In this document: positions 1 to 8,537 of the stretch, piece after piece
How the letters are laid out: every line of letters starts with the position of its first letter
Numbering within the stretch: the first letter of the stretch is position 1
NCBI GenBank assembly: GCA_947595925.1
Contig: CANQEV010000010.1
Span: forward strand, 1-63,886
DNA from: an uncultured Acetatifactor sp.
GTDB lineage: Bacteria > Bacillota > Clostridia > Lachnospirales > Lachnospiraceae
Direction of reading: 5' to 3'
Length of the DNA stretch: 63,886 nt
The notes under the pieces: generated by a model
Databases searched by the model: none
What the model was told of the DNA's origin: nothing
What the model saw: only the letters and a program-made list of their open reading frames with translations
Position numbers and translations under genes: made by a program

Positions 1-4
1 CTCA

Positions 5-721
5 TCAGCGGTAATGTTCCGTTCCATAAATAGTGTAGCTTCCTATTTCTGCTTCAAATATTTCCAGATACTCTTCCTCTTGTACAGTTCTTTCTTTCAC
101 ATCACCATCTTCATATAACGTTATTCTATAAGCCATTCCTTTAGAATCGGCAGAAAGGTTCTCTTGATTCCACCAATCATCATTGTCACTATCATCTTGA
201 TTCACATTGGAAAAGTCAAAAGCTTCTAAACGCATCTTACTCTCTATTTTTCCGCCCTCATCAATATCGCATACGCAAAACAATTCATAGCCATAAGCAT
301 CCTGAGCAAATGCATAATATACTAATTTAGAATCTGCAATAAAATAATATTCCGTATTATCAACCGTATCATATAACAACAATTCACACTTTCTGTCAGG
401 AAAATAAAATATAGCGAGAATGCGTTTACGACCGATTCCCTCCGTATTATTTTCCTGATAAATAATTTCCTTCTTTCCGTCCGCATCAATATCAAGCTGT
501 TCCCATTCTGCATTTTTTTCAGTTCCGGCATAAATAAATTGTAAGCTTTCCTGCTCTTTTTCCTCTATATTGGAAACCGCGCTGAAATCACCACACCGCA
601 GCATATCAAGGGTCTTTCTTCTGTAATTTTCTTCTTTGAATTTTATACTTAGCAGTGACATTACACTTACTAACAAAAGAAGAGCACAGAAACACAAAAT
701 CTTTTTTAAAGCACCTCTCAT
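5..721 (-). CDS. Hypothetical membrane-anchored or secreted protein, 238 aa
   Basis: I do not recognise a named family. The N terminus has three basic residues followed by a hydrophobic stretch at about residues 8-26, so the protein is probably exported or membrane-anchored with the rest outside. Around residues 76-90 there is a short acidic motif (DIDADGKKEIIY) resembling the calcium-binding loop of VCBS/FG-GAP-like repeats. The start is supported by GGGAGC upstream. It lies 22 bp downstream of the 96-residue gene and is probably the last gene of a small leftward operon of unknown function. The gene is complete, ending in TGA at the window edge. Base composition is more AT-rich than the genes after 2.7 kb. 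Confidence 0.7.
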   Translation of the reverse strand: MRGALKKILCFCALLLLVSVMSLLSIKFKEENYRRKTLDMLRCGDFSAVSNIEEKEQESLQFIYAGTEKNAEWEQLDIDADGKKEIIYQENNTEGIGRKRILAIFYFPDRKCELLLYDTVDNTEYYFIADSKLVYYAFAQDAYGYELFCVCDIDEGGKIESKMRLEAFDFSNVNQDDSDNDDWWNQENLSADSKGMAYRITLYEDGDVKERTVQEEEYLEIFEAEIGSYTIYGTEHYR

Positions 722-743
722 TCCAACTATTGCTCCCTATAAA

Positions 744-1034
744 TTAAAATATATGTTTCTCTTCCTGCATTTCATCTAATGATATGAGCTCTTCAAGATC
801 ATTGTCTATATAATTTCCTTTACTAAACACGCTTTTCTGAATAAATTCCTTCATGATCGCTTTATCCGAATAGGTAATAGAATAGGCAATCGAGTAATCA
901 ATATAAATCCTTTCTGCGGCAAGCACCATATTTAGTTTATCGTTATCCTTAAATATATTTTGTGCTTTATTACTCCACTGTCGATACAAAAATATCTCAT
1001 TTTTATTTGGTGAAATAAGAATCATTGACCTCAT
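744..1034 (-). CDS. Hypothetical protein, 96 aa
   Basis: This small protein has no recognised domain, signal peptide or membrane segment. It is rich in Ile, Tyr, Asp and Glu. Its start codon overlaps the stop of the upstream 178-residue gene in an ATGA arrangement, which implies translational coupling and supports it being real. An alternative start four codons later (before ILISPNK) is possible. AT-rich like its neighbours. Confidence 0.6.
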   Translation of the reverse strand: MRSMILISPNKNEIFLYRQWSNKAQNIFKDNDKLNMVLAAERIYIDYSIAYSITYSDKAIMKEFIQKSVFSKGNYIDNDLEELISLDEMQEEKHIF

Positions 1035-1567
1035 TGATATCCAGCCTCTTTTTCGGTATTAGGGAGCGTCTCGTTCCCCGTCCTTAAGGAAATGATTTCT
1101 TCCCCTTCGTCTGTTGTAATATGCATTTTATCCTTATCGATCAGATTATAATCCGTAATGCTGTCAGTGTAGTGAACCCATTTTTTATTTCCCTGCAGGG
1201 AAAAGCAGATCATCTCCAATTCAAATACTGCAATCATCTCGCCAGGGGCAACACCCTCTATAAATTCATAGAATAATGAGTTGGCTGTTATCGTTTTATA
1301 ATTCCCATTGCTGTCAACAATTTTTATTTCTCTGTTAAATCCAATCAACAGGTTGTCTTTCATACACTTGAATTCCGGTTTTAACCCATGCCCTTCCGAA
1401 ATAATTCCTATTAGAAACTCGCTGTTTTCATGGCTGCAGCATCTGACAATATATAAACCTCCTGTCACTTCACAGTCTTTCCCAAACACGAAATATCTCA
1501 ACCCGCTGCGCTGCAGATATTCATTCATTTCTGATACACTTTCTATCTTTACTTCTTGTTTTTTCAT
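1031..1567 (-). CDS. Hypothetical protein, 178 aa
   Basis: Function is unknown. The protein starts MKKQEVKIESV and looks cytoplasmic: there is no signal peptide. The middle (about residues 35-125) alternates short hydrophobic and polar stretches, as in a beta-rich fold. GGAGAAG lies about 8 bases before the ATG. Its last codons overlap the start of the 96-residue gene. The neighbours suggest a three-gene unit downstream of a broken lipoprotein gene; nothing shows what it does. Confidence 0.65.
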   Translation of the reverse strand: MKKQEVKIESVSEMNEYLQRSGLRYFVFGKDCEVTGGLYIVRCCSHENSEFLIGIISEGHGLKPEFKCMKDNLLIGFNREIKIVDSNGNYKTITANSLFYEFIEGVAPGEMIAVFELEMICFSLQGNKKWVHYTDSITDYNLIDKDKMHITTDEGEEIISLRTGNETLPNTEKEAGYQ

Positions 1568-1636
1568 AACAGTTCTTCTCCATTTTACGATATTATAGCA
1601 GTGTTGTTAAGGGCTCTTGCAACAAATCATTATTTT

Positions 1637-2462
1637 CTATTTCAGTACAGTCCATTCCAATTCCACAGGAGAAGTAGTGTATTGCTCAACAATTTGATGA
1701 TATTTGTCCTCTGTTATCTCCACATAATCGTCTCCTACTGCTTTCAGATATCCTATGACTTCGCCATTCTCTATTTTCAACTCAATATATGCGCCGGTTT
1801 CATAATCCTCTGTATCCGTTTGAAATTGAAGATATTGCATTGGCTGCGACACGCCTCCCCCCGAATAATGGATGATCCCATTCTCATATAATTCAATACG
1901 GTTGCCCTCACACTGGCATACTTGTTTTACTTCCTTACCGTTGTAATAATACAACAACATATATCCAAACATAGCTATTCTCCCAGCCTGAACCTTGAAC
2001 CTGAAATACCTTTTCGTCCTCAGAAGGAACTGCATCCGCATCAGCATAACTGCCCATGATCAGTTCAGGGAAACCATCATTCGTCAAATCAGACAAACTG
2101 TAACATATATTTTCTGCGCCTCCCAAATATTCATAGACATCTTTCCAGTCCCCCTGTGTCACTTTTTCCCAATACACGTCTGAATATAAATTTGTACCAA
2201 CCGGAATTTGCAGGTACTGTTTTAAAACCTCCAGGAAAACCTCTGGAATATCTGAAAGTTCGGACGCTGTCTCTGGAATTGCTGTTTCCGGAATTGCTGT
2301 CTCGGCATGTTCTCCCTTTGCCTCGGAAGATTCCGTCGATGTTTCGGCATACTCCGTATTATCTTCCTGCACTTTCGCGGTATGCCCGCTTTCACACCCG
2401 CTTATCATAAGAACCAGACAGACAAAAAACAGTGCCGCGACGATGTGTTTTGTCTTATTCAT
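1637..2462 (-). pseudogene. Frameshifted lipoprotein gene with VCBS-like motif
   Basis: Two overlapping reading frames together look like one protein. The upstream part starts at MNKTKHIV (2462, with AAAGGAG before it). It has a signal peptide with lipobox LMISGC, a Ser/Thr/Glu-rich linker with a repeated AIPET unit, and the motif DLTNDGFPELIMGSY typical of FG-GAP/VCBS-like lipoproteins. This frame runs out near 1935. The downstream frame continues smoothly with YYYNGKEVKQVCQ and ends at 1637. The switch must lie near 1960-1990. A sequencing error or a true lesion would look the same. If intact the product would be about 275 residues, anchored outside the membrane. Confidence 0.65.
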
Positions 2463-2762
2463 GAATCTTTCGAACTCCTTTCCAAAGGTCGTCTCATCCT
2501 TGGTGTTTCCATCATACCATAGTTTCCACACCCTGTCATCACTTCATTCCCGCGGGCAATGAGTCAAACGTCATGCGCCGCACGGACATTTGGCAAATGC
2601 TGTGAGGGTCAGATACTCTGCGGCCCTGCTGCGGGATATCTGACCACAGATCAGGCAGGATTTTTTCCTTCGACGTGTCCGAATATCCCTCAAAAGCCCT
2701 TGACAAATCCCCAAATTCTTGACATTCTTAAATAGCAGACACACGAGAAGGGAGCAACATCT

Positions 2763-3263
2763 ATGTTTTTGGAACGCTTCTACCCCGACAACGAGGCCGG
2801 TTCCATAGATTCCATCGACTTTCAGGGCTTATATCGGTCCGGCATGAGGGCCGTGATCTTTGACATCGACAATACTTTAGTCCCCCACGGCGCGCCCGCG
2901 GATCCGCATGCCATAGCCTTTTTTCAGGGTCTCCGCGCCATGGGCTTTAAAACCATGCTGCTTTCCAACAACAAGGAACCCCGGGTAAAGTCCTTCGCCC
3001 AGGATGTAGGCTCCCCCTATCTCTTCAGGGCCGGGAAACCCAAAGCCGCTGGCTACCGCCGGGCCATGGAGGAGATGGGAAGTTCTCCCGCCGACACGGT
3101 CTTTGTGGGCGACCAGCTCTTTACGGATATCTGGGGCGCAAAGAAAGCCGGTATCGTCACTTATTTAGTAAGACCGATCCATCCCCGGGAGGAAATCCAG
3201 ATCGTCCTGAAGCGGCGTCTGGAGGCCATCGTACTGTTTTTTTATCACAGGAGCAGGAAGTAA
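2763..3263 (+). CDS. YqeG family HAD-type phosphatase
   Basis: HAD superfamily class III phosphatase of the YqeG type, 166 residues, the usual family length. The nucleophile motif is FDIDNTLV with Asp34 and Asp36. LLSNN is motif II, GKPKA carries the motif III lysine, and VGDQLFTD is motif IV with the metal-binding acids. A strong ribosome site (GAAGGGAG) precedes the ATG. In other Firmicutes yqeG often sits with ribosome and shikimate genes; here it precedes an amidohydrolase 38 bp downstream, probably in one transcript. The physiological substrate is unknown. Confidence 0.88.
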   Translation: MFLERFYPDNEAGSIDSIDFQGLYRSGMRAVIFDIDNTLVPHGAPADPHAIAFFQGLRAMGFKTMLLSNNKEPRVKSFAQDVGSPYLFRAGKPKAAGYRRAMEEMGSSPADTVFVGDQLFTDIWGAKKAGIVTYLVRPIHPREEIQIVLKRRLEAIVLFFYHRSRK

Positions 3264-3301
3264 AAGCTGCCCTTTGAGACATCTTCAGGAGGTTATTTCT
3301 C

Positions 3302-4153
3302 ATGATCATCGATTTTCACGCGCACACTTTTCCCGACGCCATCTGCGCCAGGGTTATCAATAAGCTGAGCATGGCTTCGGGGACAAAGGCCTTTACCGAC
3401 GCTTCCATGAAAAGCCTGACTGATTCCATGAAGGCGGCCGGCGTCGATTACAGCGTCAACCTTCCGGTTATGACCAGCCCGGATCAGGTGGAAAAGATCA
3501 ACGGCTCCATGATACAAAACCGGGAGACCCTTTTCGCCCAGGGTATTATCGCCTTCGGCGGTCTTCACCCGGACTATGAAAATTACAGGGGAGAGATCCG
3601 ACGTCTGAAAGAGGGCGGCATCCTGGGGATCAAGCTGCACCCGGCCTATCAGAACGTGGACTTAAATGATATCCGCATGATGCGCATTATAGAGGCCGCC
3701 TCCCAGGAGGGGCTGACGGTCCTGGTCCACGCCGGCATCGACATCGGCATATATGACCACGATTACGCTTCCGTAAAACAAGTGCTTCAGGTGCTTCGGG
3801 AGGTCGCTCCCGCCAAGTTTGTCCTGGCGCACATGGGAGGCTGGGGACGCTGGGACGACGTGGAGCGCGACCTTGCAGGGGCTCCCGTCTATCTGGACAC
3901 GGCTTTCTCCATCGGCGCCATCACCCCGAACCCGCTGGCGCCCCATCCGCCGATCCGGGAAGAGAATCTTCAGGAGGAACAATTCCTCCGGATCGTCAGG
4001 AAGCACGGTTCCCACAGGATCCTGTTCGCCACCGACTTCCCCTGGGAAGATCAGGCCGACTATCTGAACCGGATCCGGAAAATGGAGCTGACAGAGCAGG
4101 AAAAAACGGACATTCTGGGCGAGAACGCCCGAAAGCTCCTGGGTCTGTCCTGA
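3302..4153 (+). CDS. Amidohydrolase-family metal-dependent hydrolase
   Basis: TIM-barrel hydrolase of the amidohydrolase 2 group, 283 residues. Visible metal and active-site motifs are DFHAHTFP (His6, His8), GIKLHPAYQ in the middle, VHAG, AHMGGWG, and the late Asp in ATDFPWED. There is no signal peptide, so it acts in the cytoplasm. AGGAGG lies before the ATG. It follows yqeG closely and converges on the paaK operon, from which it is separated by a long hairpin. The substrate cannot be read from sequence; relatives include decarboxylases of aromatic acids and uncharacterised hydrolases. Confidence 0.85.
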   Translation: MIIDFHAHTFPDAICARVINKLSMASGTKAFTDASMKSLTDSMKAAGVDYSVNLPVMTSPDQVEKINGSMIQNRETLFAQGIIAFGGLHPDYENYRGEIRRLKEGGILGIKLHPAYQNVDLNDIRMMRIIEAASQEGLTVLVHAGIDIGIYDHDYASVKQVLQVLREVAPAKFVLAHMGGWGRWDDVERDLAGAPVYLDTAFSIGAITPNPLAPHPPIREENLQEEQFLRIVRKHGSHRILFATDFPWEDQADYLNRIRKMELTEQEKTDILGENARKLLGLS

Positions 4154-4227
4154 TGCCGCGCAGTCACCTAAATACCTCCGCCCTTTCTAGGACACTATTC
4201 GGGGGCATTAAAAATCCGGGGTCAAAA

Positions 4228-4296
4228 CTCTTTTTGCCGCGGAGGATCGGAACTTCGTGAACACTCACGTTTTCCGTATCTCTCCGGCAAAAAGGG
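4228..4296. terminator. Long hairpin between convergent genes
   Basis: TTTTTGCCG at 4231-4239 pairs with CGGCAAAAA at 4285-4293. Pairing continues inward through GGAGGATCGG against CCGTATCTCTCC with mismatches. The symmetric arms end in T-runs on both strands, so it can end transcription from the amidohydrolase gene and from paaK. Confidence 0.65.
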
Positions 4297-4327
4297 CTTT
4301 GGCCCCGGAAACTGTATCCGGCCATCG

Positions 4328-5632
4328 TCAGCAGTACAGATTTCTCTTATCCACCACTCTGACAGCCTTTCCTTCGCTTCTGGTGATCGTCTTAGGCTCC
4401 ACGACCTTTACGTTCACGCGGATCCCCAGCATGGACTTTAAGCCGTCCACGATCTTCTTCTCTCTCTCCGGGATGGTCATGGTCGGATTCTCCGCCATCT
4501 CCGGGGTCAGTTCCACCTGAACCTCGATGGTATCGTTGTTGCCCACGCGGTCCACCACGATCTGATAGTTGGCCTGATAGCCCTGATTCAGCAGGACTGC
4601 CTCGATCTGGGAAGGCCATACGTTGACGCCTTTCACCACCATCATATCATCGCTCCGTCCCATGGGCTTGTGCATACGGATGTGGGTGCGCCCGCAGGAG
4701 CACTTCTTTCTGGTCAGATAACACAGATCCCTGGTGCGGTATCTCAGCAGGGGGAACGCCTTCTTCGTGATACAGGTGAACACCAGCTCGCCGACCTCGC
4801 CCTCGGGCAGAACCTCCCCGGTCTCCGGATTGATGATCTCAGGGATAAAGTGATCCTCCTGGATGTGCATTCCGGCCTGTTCCTCACATTCAAAGGAGAC
4901 GCCGGGGCCGGAGATCTCCGTCAATCCATAGATGTCATAAGCCTTGATGCCAAGGGTTTCTTCGATGTTGTGACGCATCTCCTCGGTCCAGGGCTCCGCG
5001 CCAAAGATCCCGGCCTTTAATTTGATCTTGTCCTTTAAGCCCCTCTCCACGATCGCCTCGCCCAGGTTTGCGGCGTAGGAGGGCGTACAGCAGAGAATGG
5101 TGGAGCCCAGATCGGTCATGAACTGAAGCTGGCGCTCAGTATTTCCGGAGGACATGGGCAGGGTCAGGGAGCCCACCTTATGGGAGCCGCCGTTCAGTCC
5201 CGGGCCGCCGGTGAACAGGCCGTAGCCATAGCAGACATGGACTACGTCGTCCTTGGTGCCGCCCGCCGCCACGATTGCTCTGGCGCAGCACTCATCCCAG
5301 ATATCCAGATCCTCCTGGGTGTAGAAAGCCACCACGCGGCGGCCTGTAGTACCGCTGGTGGACTGGATGCGAACGCAGTCTCTCAGGGGAACCCCCAGGA
5401 GTCCGTAAGGGTACTGGTCCCTCAGATCATCCTTGGTGATAAAGGGCAGCTTGTGAAGATCCTCAATGCCCCGAACATCCTCGGGCTTCACACCCAGTTC
5501 ATCCATCTTTTTGCGGTAAAATTCCACGTTGTCGTACACGAATTTCACCTGCTTCACCAGTCGCTCGCTCTGAAGGGCCTGCAGCTGCTCCAGAGGCATT
5601 GTCTCGATCTCGGGCTGATAATAATTTCCCAT
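4328..5632 (-). CDS. paaK: Phenylacetate-CoA ligase (AMP-forming)
   Basis: Activates phenylacetate or related aryl acetates with ATP and CoA to the aryl-acetyl-CoA thioester. The 434-residue length is normal for PaaK. The AMP-binding core motif is visible as QSTSGTTGRRV near residue 90, followed by DIYGLTEISGPG and the RTRDL and GRSDDMMVVKG segments of the C-terminal domain. I start it at MGNYYQPE because AAAAGGAGAG sits just upstream; the longer frame adds 19 unrelated residues. It is the last gene of iorA-iorB-paaK, an arrangement seen in archaea and anaerobic Firmicutes. There it may re-use or make aryl-CoA esters from aromatic amino acid breakdown. Confidence 0.93.
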   Translation of the reverse strand: MGNYYQPEIETMPLEQLQALQSERLVKQVKFVYDNVEFYRKKMDELGVKPEDVRGIEDLHKLPFITKDDLRDQYPYGLLGVPLRDCVRIQSTSGTTGRRVVAFYTQEDLDIWDECCARAIVAAGGTKDDVVHVCYGYGLFTGGPGLNGGSHKVGSLTLPMSSGNTERQLQFMTDLGSTILCCTPSYAANLGEAIVERGLKDKIKLKAGIFGAEPWTEEMRHNIEETLGIKAYDIYGLTEISGPGVSFECEEQAGMHIQEDHFIPEIINPETGEVLPEGEVGELVFTCITKKAFPLLRYRTRDLCYLTRKKCSCGRTHIRMHKPMGRSDDMMVVKGVNVWPSQIEAVLLNQGYQANYQIVVDRVGNNDTIEVQVELTPEMAENPTMTIPEREKKIVDGLKSMLGIRVNVKVVEPKTITRSEGKAVRVVDKRNLYC

Positions 5633-5725
5633 CTCTTCTCTCCTTTTTTGTTTTTTACAGCGGTTCAGCCGGCCGCCGGTTTTCGCCAAAACCGCGCCAT
5701 GCCGAAACTGCCTCGCTGCTTCTTT

Positions 5726-6295
5726 TTAACCTCTTCCCAAGAGGAAAGCTTTCTGATTCAGTTCCAGGAATTTCGCGGGCACACATTCCTGAATGGCCTG
5801 CTGCCACTTTTCCAGAGGGATCTCGTCAAAATACCTGGACAGTCTGCCCATCAGCACGATGTTCACCGCCTTCGCGGAACCCGCCTGCTCCGCCAGGCTC
5901 AGACAATCCATGGCGTCCACCTTCGCGCCGAGAGCCTCCATCTTTTCCACCAGGTTCTCCGGATACTGCATGGCCCCGGTGATCACCGGCATGGGGTCGA
6001 TCTCCTGTGTGTTCACCACGATGCGTCCGTCCTCTTTCAGATATTCCAGATACCTTGCGGCCTCCAGCTTTTCAAAGGAGACGATAAAGTCCGCCTGTCC
6101 CCTGTCGATGACGGGGGAATACACTTTTTCGCCAAAGCGCACATAGGTCACCACGCTTCCGCCCCTCTGGCTCATCCCATGCACCTCGGAGACCTTTACG
6201 TCATAGCCCTCCGACAGGAGCAGGTGTCCCAGGAGCTTGCTGGCCAGAAGGGAACCCTGTCCGCCTACGCCAACGATCATAATATTCTTTGCCAT
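5726..6295 (-). CDS. iorB: Indolepyruvate ferredoxin oxidoreductase, beta subunit
   Basis: Gamma/beta-type subunit of the 2-oxoacid:ferredoxin oxidoreductase that decarboxylates indolepyruvate, phenylpyruvate and hydroxyphenylpyruvate to aryl-acetyl-CoA while reducing ferredoxin. The 189-residue protein opens with the family signature VGVGGQGSLLASKLL and has EVHGMSQRGGSVVTYVR near residue 40, diagnostic of this subunit. It is 16 bp downstream of iorA and about 93 bp upstream of paaK, so the three are almost certainly one transcript. Cytoplasmic. No unusual residues noticed. Confidence 0.95.
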   Translation of the reverse strand: MAKNIMIVGVGGQGSLLASKLLGHLLLSEGYDVKVSEVHGMSQRGGSVVTYVRFGEKVYSPVIDRGQADFIVSFEKLEAARYLEYLKEDGRIVVNTQEIDPMPVITGAMQYPENLVEKMEALGAKVDAMDCLSLAEQAGSAKAVNIVLMGRLSRYFDEIPLEKWQQAIQECVPAKFLELNQKAFLLGRG

Positions 6296-6311
6296 TCGGA
6301 TCTCCCCCCTT

Positions 6312-8042
6312 CTATTGACTCTGCAGCGCGCCGAACCTGCAAAGCTGCTTGCAGACGACGCATCCCACGCAGAGCGTCGTGTCGATCACCGCCTTGCCGT
6401 CTTTTACGCTGATGGCAGGGCAGCCCAGGCGCATGCAGGACTTACAGCCCACGCACTTCTCGCAGTCCACCTTCAAAGGCTTCTCATGCTTCACATATTT
6501 CAGGAGGGCGCAGGGTCTTCTGCTGATGATCACGGAGGGTGCCTTCGCCTCCAGTTCCTCCCTAAGAACCTTGTCGCACTGGTCCAGGTCATAGGGATCC
6601 ACCACCCGGACCCTCTCAAAGCCCATGGCCCGGCAGAGCGCTTCCAGATCAATCTTGCCCGCAGGATCCCCCTTGATGTTGTATCCGGTGGTGGGATTCT
6701 GCTGGTGCCCGGTCATGCCGGTGATGGAGTTGTCCAGGATGATCACCGTGGAATTGCTCTGGTTATAGGCGATATTCGCAAGGCCGGTCATGCCGGAGTG
6801 CATGAAGGTGGAGTCGCCGATCACGGCCACCGTCCTGCCCTCGCTCTCCTCTCCCAGCGCCTTGTTAAAGCCGTGGATCGCGCTGATGGACGCGCCCATG
6901 CAGAGCGTCATCTCCATGGCGTTTAAGGGAGCCACCGCCCCCAGTGTATAGCACCCGATATCTCCCAGGACGGTACACTTATTCTTTGCCAGAGTATAGA
7001 ACAGTCCCCTGTGCGGACAGCCCGCACACATGACCGGGGGCCTTCCGGGCAGGGTTTCCTCCAGCTTTCTGGAGGCGGGCAGCTCTACTCCCAGCTTCTC
7101 CGCGATGAGATTCTGGGAAAATTCTCCTTCCAGAGGGAGCACGTCCTTTCCTGTAACTTCCAGCCCCAGCTTCCGGCAGTGGGTCTCGATCACGGGATCC
7201 AGTTCCTCCACGATCACCAGCTTGTCCACTTTCTCTGCAAAATCCAGGATCAGCTTCTCAGGAAGGGGATGGATCATGCCCAGCTTTAAGATGCAGGCGC
7301 TGTCTCCAAAAACTTCTTTCACATACTGATAACTCGTGGAGGAAGTGATGATGCCTATCCTGGGATCCCCCATCTCCACGCGGTTTAAGTCGCTGGTCTC
7401 CGCATAGGCCGCCAGTTTCCGGATCCGCTCCTCCACGAAGGGATGACGGCGGATCGCGTTGCCCGGCATCATGACATACTTCGCTATGTTCTTCTCATAA
7501 TGCCTGGGCTCGGGCAGGATCCTCTCCCGCTCCTCCACCACGCTCTGGGAATGGGCCACGCGGGTACACATTTTTAGGATAACGGGAGTGTCGAACTCCT
7601 CGGAGATTTCATAGGCCTTCTTTACAAACTCACAGGCCTCTGCGGAATCCGCGGGCTCCAGCATGGGAACCTTTGCCGCGACGGCGTAATGCCGGGAATC
7701 CTGTTCGTTCTGGGAGGAGTGCATGCCCGGGTCGTCTGCGACGCAGATGATCATGCCCGCGTTTACGCCGGTATAGGAACAGGTAAACAGGGGATCCGCC
7801 GCCACGTTCAGCCCCACATGCTTCATGCCGCAAAAGCTGCGCTTCCCGGCAAGACTGGCGCCAAAGGCCGCCTCCATCGCCACCTTTTCATTCGGGGCCC
7901 ACTCACAGTAGATCTCGTCGTACTTTGCCGCTTCCTCCGTGACCTCCGTGCTGGGCGTCCCGGGATAACTGGACACAAAGCTGCAGCCCGCCTCGTAAAG
8001 TCCTCTGGCAAAGGCCTGATTTCCTAACATCAATCGCTTCAT
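6312..8042 (-). CDS. iorA: Indolepyruvate ferredoxin oxidoreductase, alpha subunit
   Basis: Large subunit of the aryl-pyruvate:ferredoxin oxidoreductase, 576 residues. The pyrimidine-binding domain starts with SSYPGTPSTEV and the CoA/TPP domains follow. The TPP-binding region carries GDIGCYTLG and GDSTFMHSG. The C terminus holds two 4Fe-4S motifs, CEKCVGCKSCMRLGC and CVGCVVCKQLC, which pass electrons to ferredoxin. I start at MKRLMLGN because AAGGAA lies just upstream; the ten extra residues of the longer frame are not family-like. It needs IorB as partner. A TATAAT promoter is centred about 130 bp upstream. Confidence 0.95.
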   Translation of the reverse strand: MKRLMLGNQAFARGLYEAGCSFVSSYPGTPSTEVTEEAAKYDEIYCEWAPNEKVAMEAAFGASLAGKRSFCGMKHVGLNVAADPLFTCSYTGVNAGMIICVADDPGMHSSQNEQDSRHYAVAAKVPMLEPADSAEACEFVKKAYEISEEFDTPVILKMCTRVAHSQSVVEERERILPEPRHYEKNIAKYVMMPGNAIRRHPFVEERIRKLAAYAETSDLNRVEMGDPRIGIITSSTSYQYVKEVFGDSACILKLGMIHPLPEKLILDFAEKVDKLVIVEELDPVIETHCRKLGLEVTGKDVLPLEGEFSQNLIAEKLGVELPASRKLEETLPGRPPVMCAGCPHRGLFYTLAKNKCTVLGDIGCYTLGAVAPLNAMEMTLCMGASISAIHGFNKALGEESEGRTVAVIGDSTFMHSGMTGLANIAYNQSNSTVIILDNSITGMTGHQQNPTTGYNIKGDPAGKIDLEALCRAMGFERVRVVDPYDLDQCDKVLREELEAKAPSVIISRRPCALLKYVKHEKPLKVDCEKCVGCKSCMRLGCPAISVKDGKAVIDTTLCVGCVVCKQLCRFGALQSQ

Positions 8043-8158
8043 TCTGACATTCCTTCCCTCTAAAATTCGCACTCAGGATTCCTAAGTCCGCTCATGCGCG
8101 TATCCCCCGCGGGACCGGAACCGTCAAAAGTTCCTTTCCGACGCGGAGATTCGTGTTT

Positions 8159-8187
8159 ATTATACCATTTCCGCCTGCGAAAGTAAA
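8159..8187 (-). promoter_or_regulatory. Promoter of iorA-iorB-paaK
   Basis: On the minus strand TTTACT (8182-8187) and TATAAT (8159-8164) are separated by 17 bases. The start would fall near 8152, leaving a leader of about 110 bases before iorA. Confidence 0.7.
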
Positions 8188-8261
8188 CAAAATATTACAT
8201 GACGTCTGAGGGACGCACTTCCGCTTTTGCAGCATTTCAGTTGATGGAATCCGGCTTTTAG

Positions 8262-8315
8262 ATTTAAAATGAAACAGGAAGAAGGGCTTACACAGAAACG
8301 CTTCTTCCTGTTTCA
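8262..8315 (-). terminator. Terminator after tRNA-Gly
   Basis: A perfect 15-bp inverted repeat (TGAAACAGGAAGAAG at 8270-8284 with its complement at 8301-8315) is followed on the minus strand by ATTTTAAA. It lies four bases after the tRNA and should end its transcript before the iorA promoter. Confidence 0.8.
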
Positions 8316-8318
8316 CAG

Positions 8319-8389
<71 letters not shown>

Positions 8390-8460
8390 ATATCTCCTAT
8401 TATACTGAAAATTTGCAAAAAATCAACCCCAAAAATCATAGTTCAAGCAAAAAGTTCAGC

Positions 8461-8521
8461 CAGCCGCCGTAGTTCGGGCAAAAATTGTGCTTGCACAAGT
8501 TTTTCCAAAACTCGGCGGCTG
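8461..8521. repeat. 61-bp near-perfect palindrome
   Basis: The outer arms CAGCCGCCG (8461-8469) and CGGCGGCTG (8513-8521) pair, AGTT pairs with AACT, and the inner TTGTGC and GCACAA pair around a 2-base loop. The whole 61 bases can form one long hairpin. It begins 16 bp after the metallophosphoesterase stop. It could be that gene's terminator, since TTTTT follows on the minus strand, or a mobile palindromic repeat. Confidence 0.7.
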
Positions 8522-8537
8522 AGGGGACGCCGCTTCT

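Noticed and set aside
2700..2724. Tandem TTGACA boxes upstream of the yqeG-like gene
   Set aside because: Neither has a credible -10 box at 16-18 bases, so no promoter is annotated.
5180..6412. 410-codon plus-strand open frame opposite iorB/paaK
   Set aside because: It is antisense to two clearly conserved genes and its sequence is compositionally a shadow of them.
8092..8316. 74-codon minus-strand open frame
   Set aside because: It covers the iorA promoter and the tRNA terminator hairpin and has no ribosome site or recognisable sequence.
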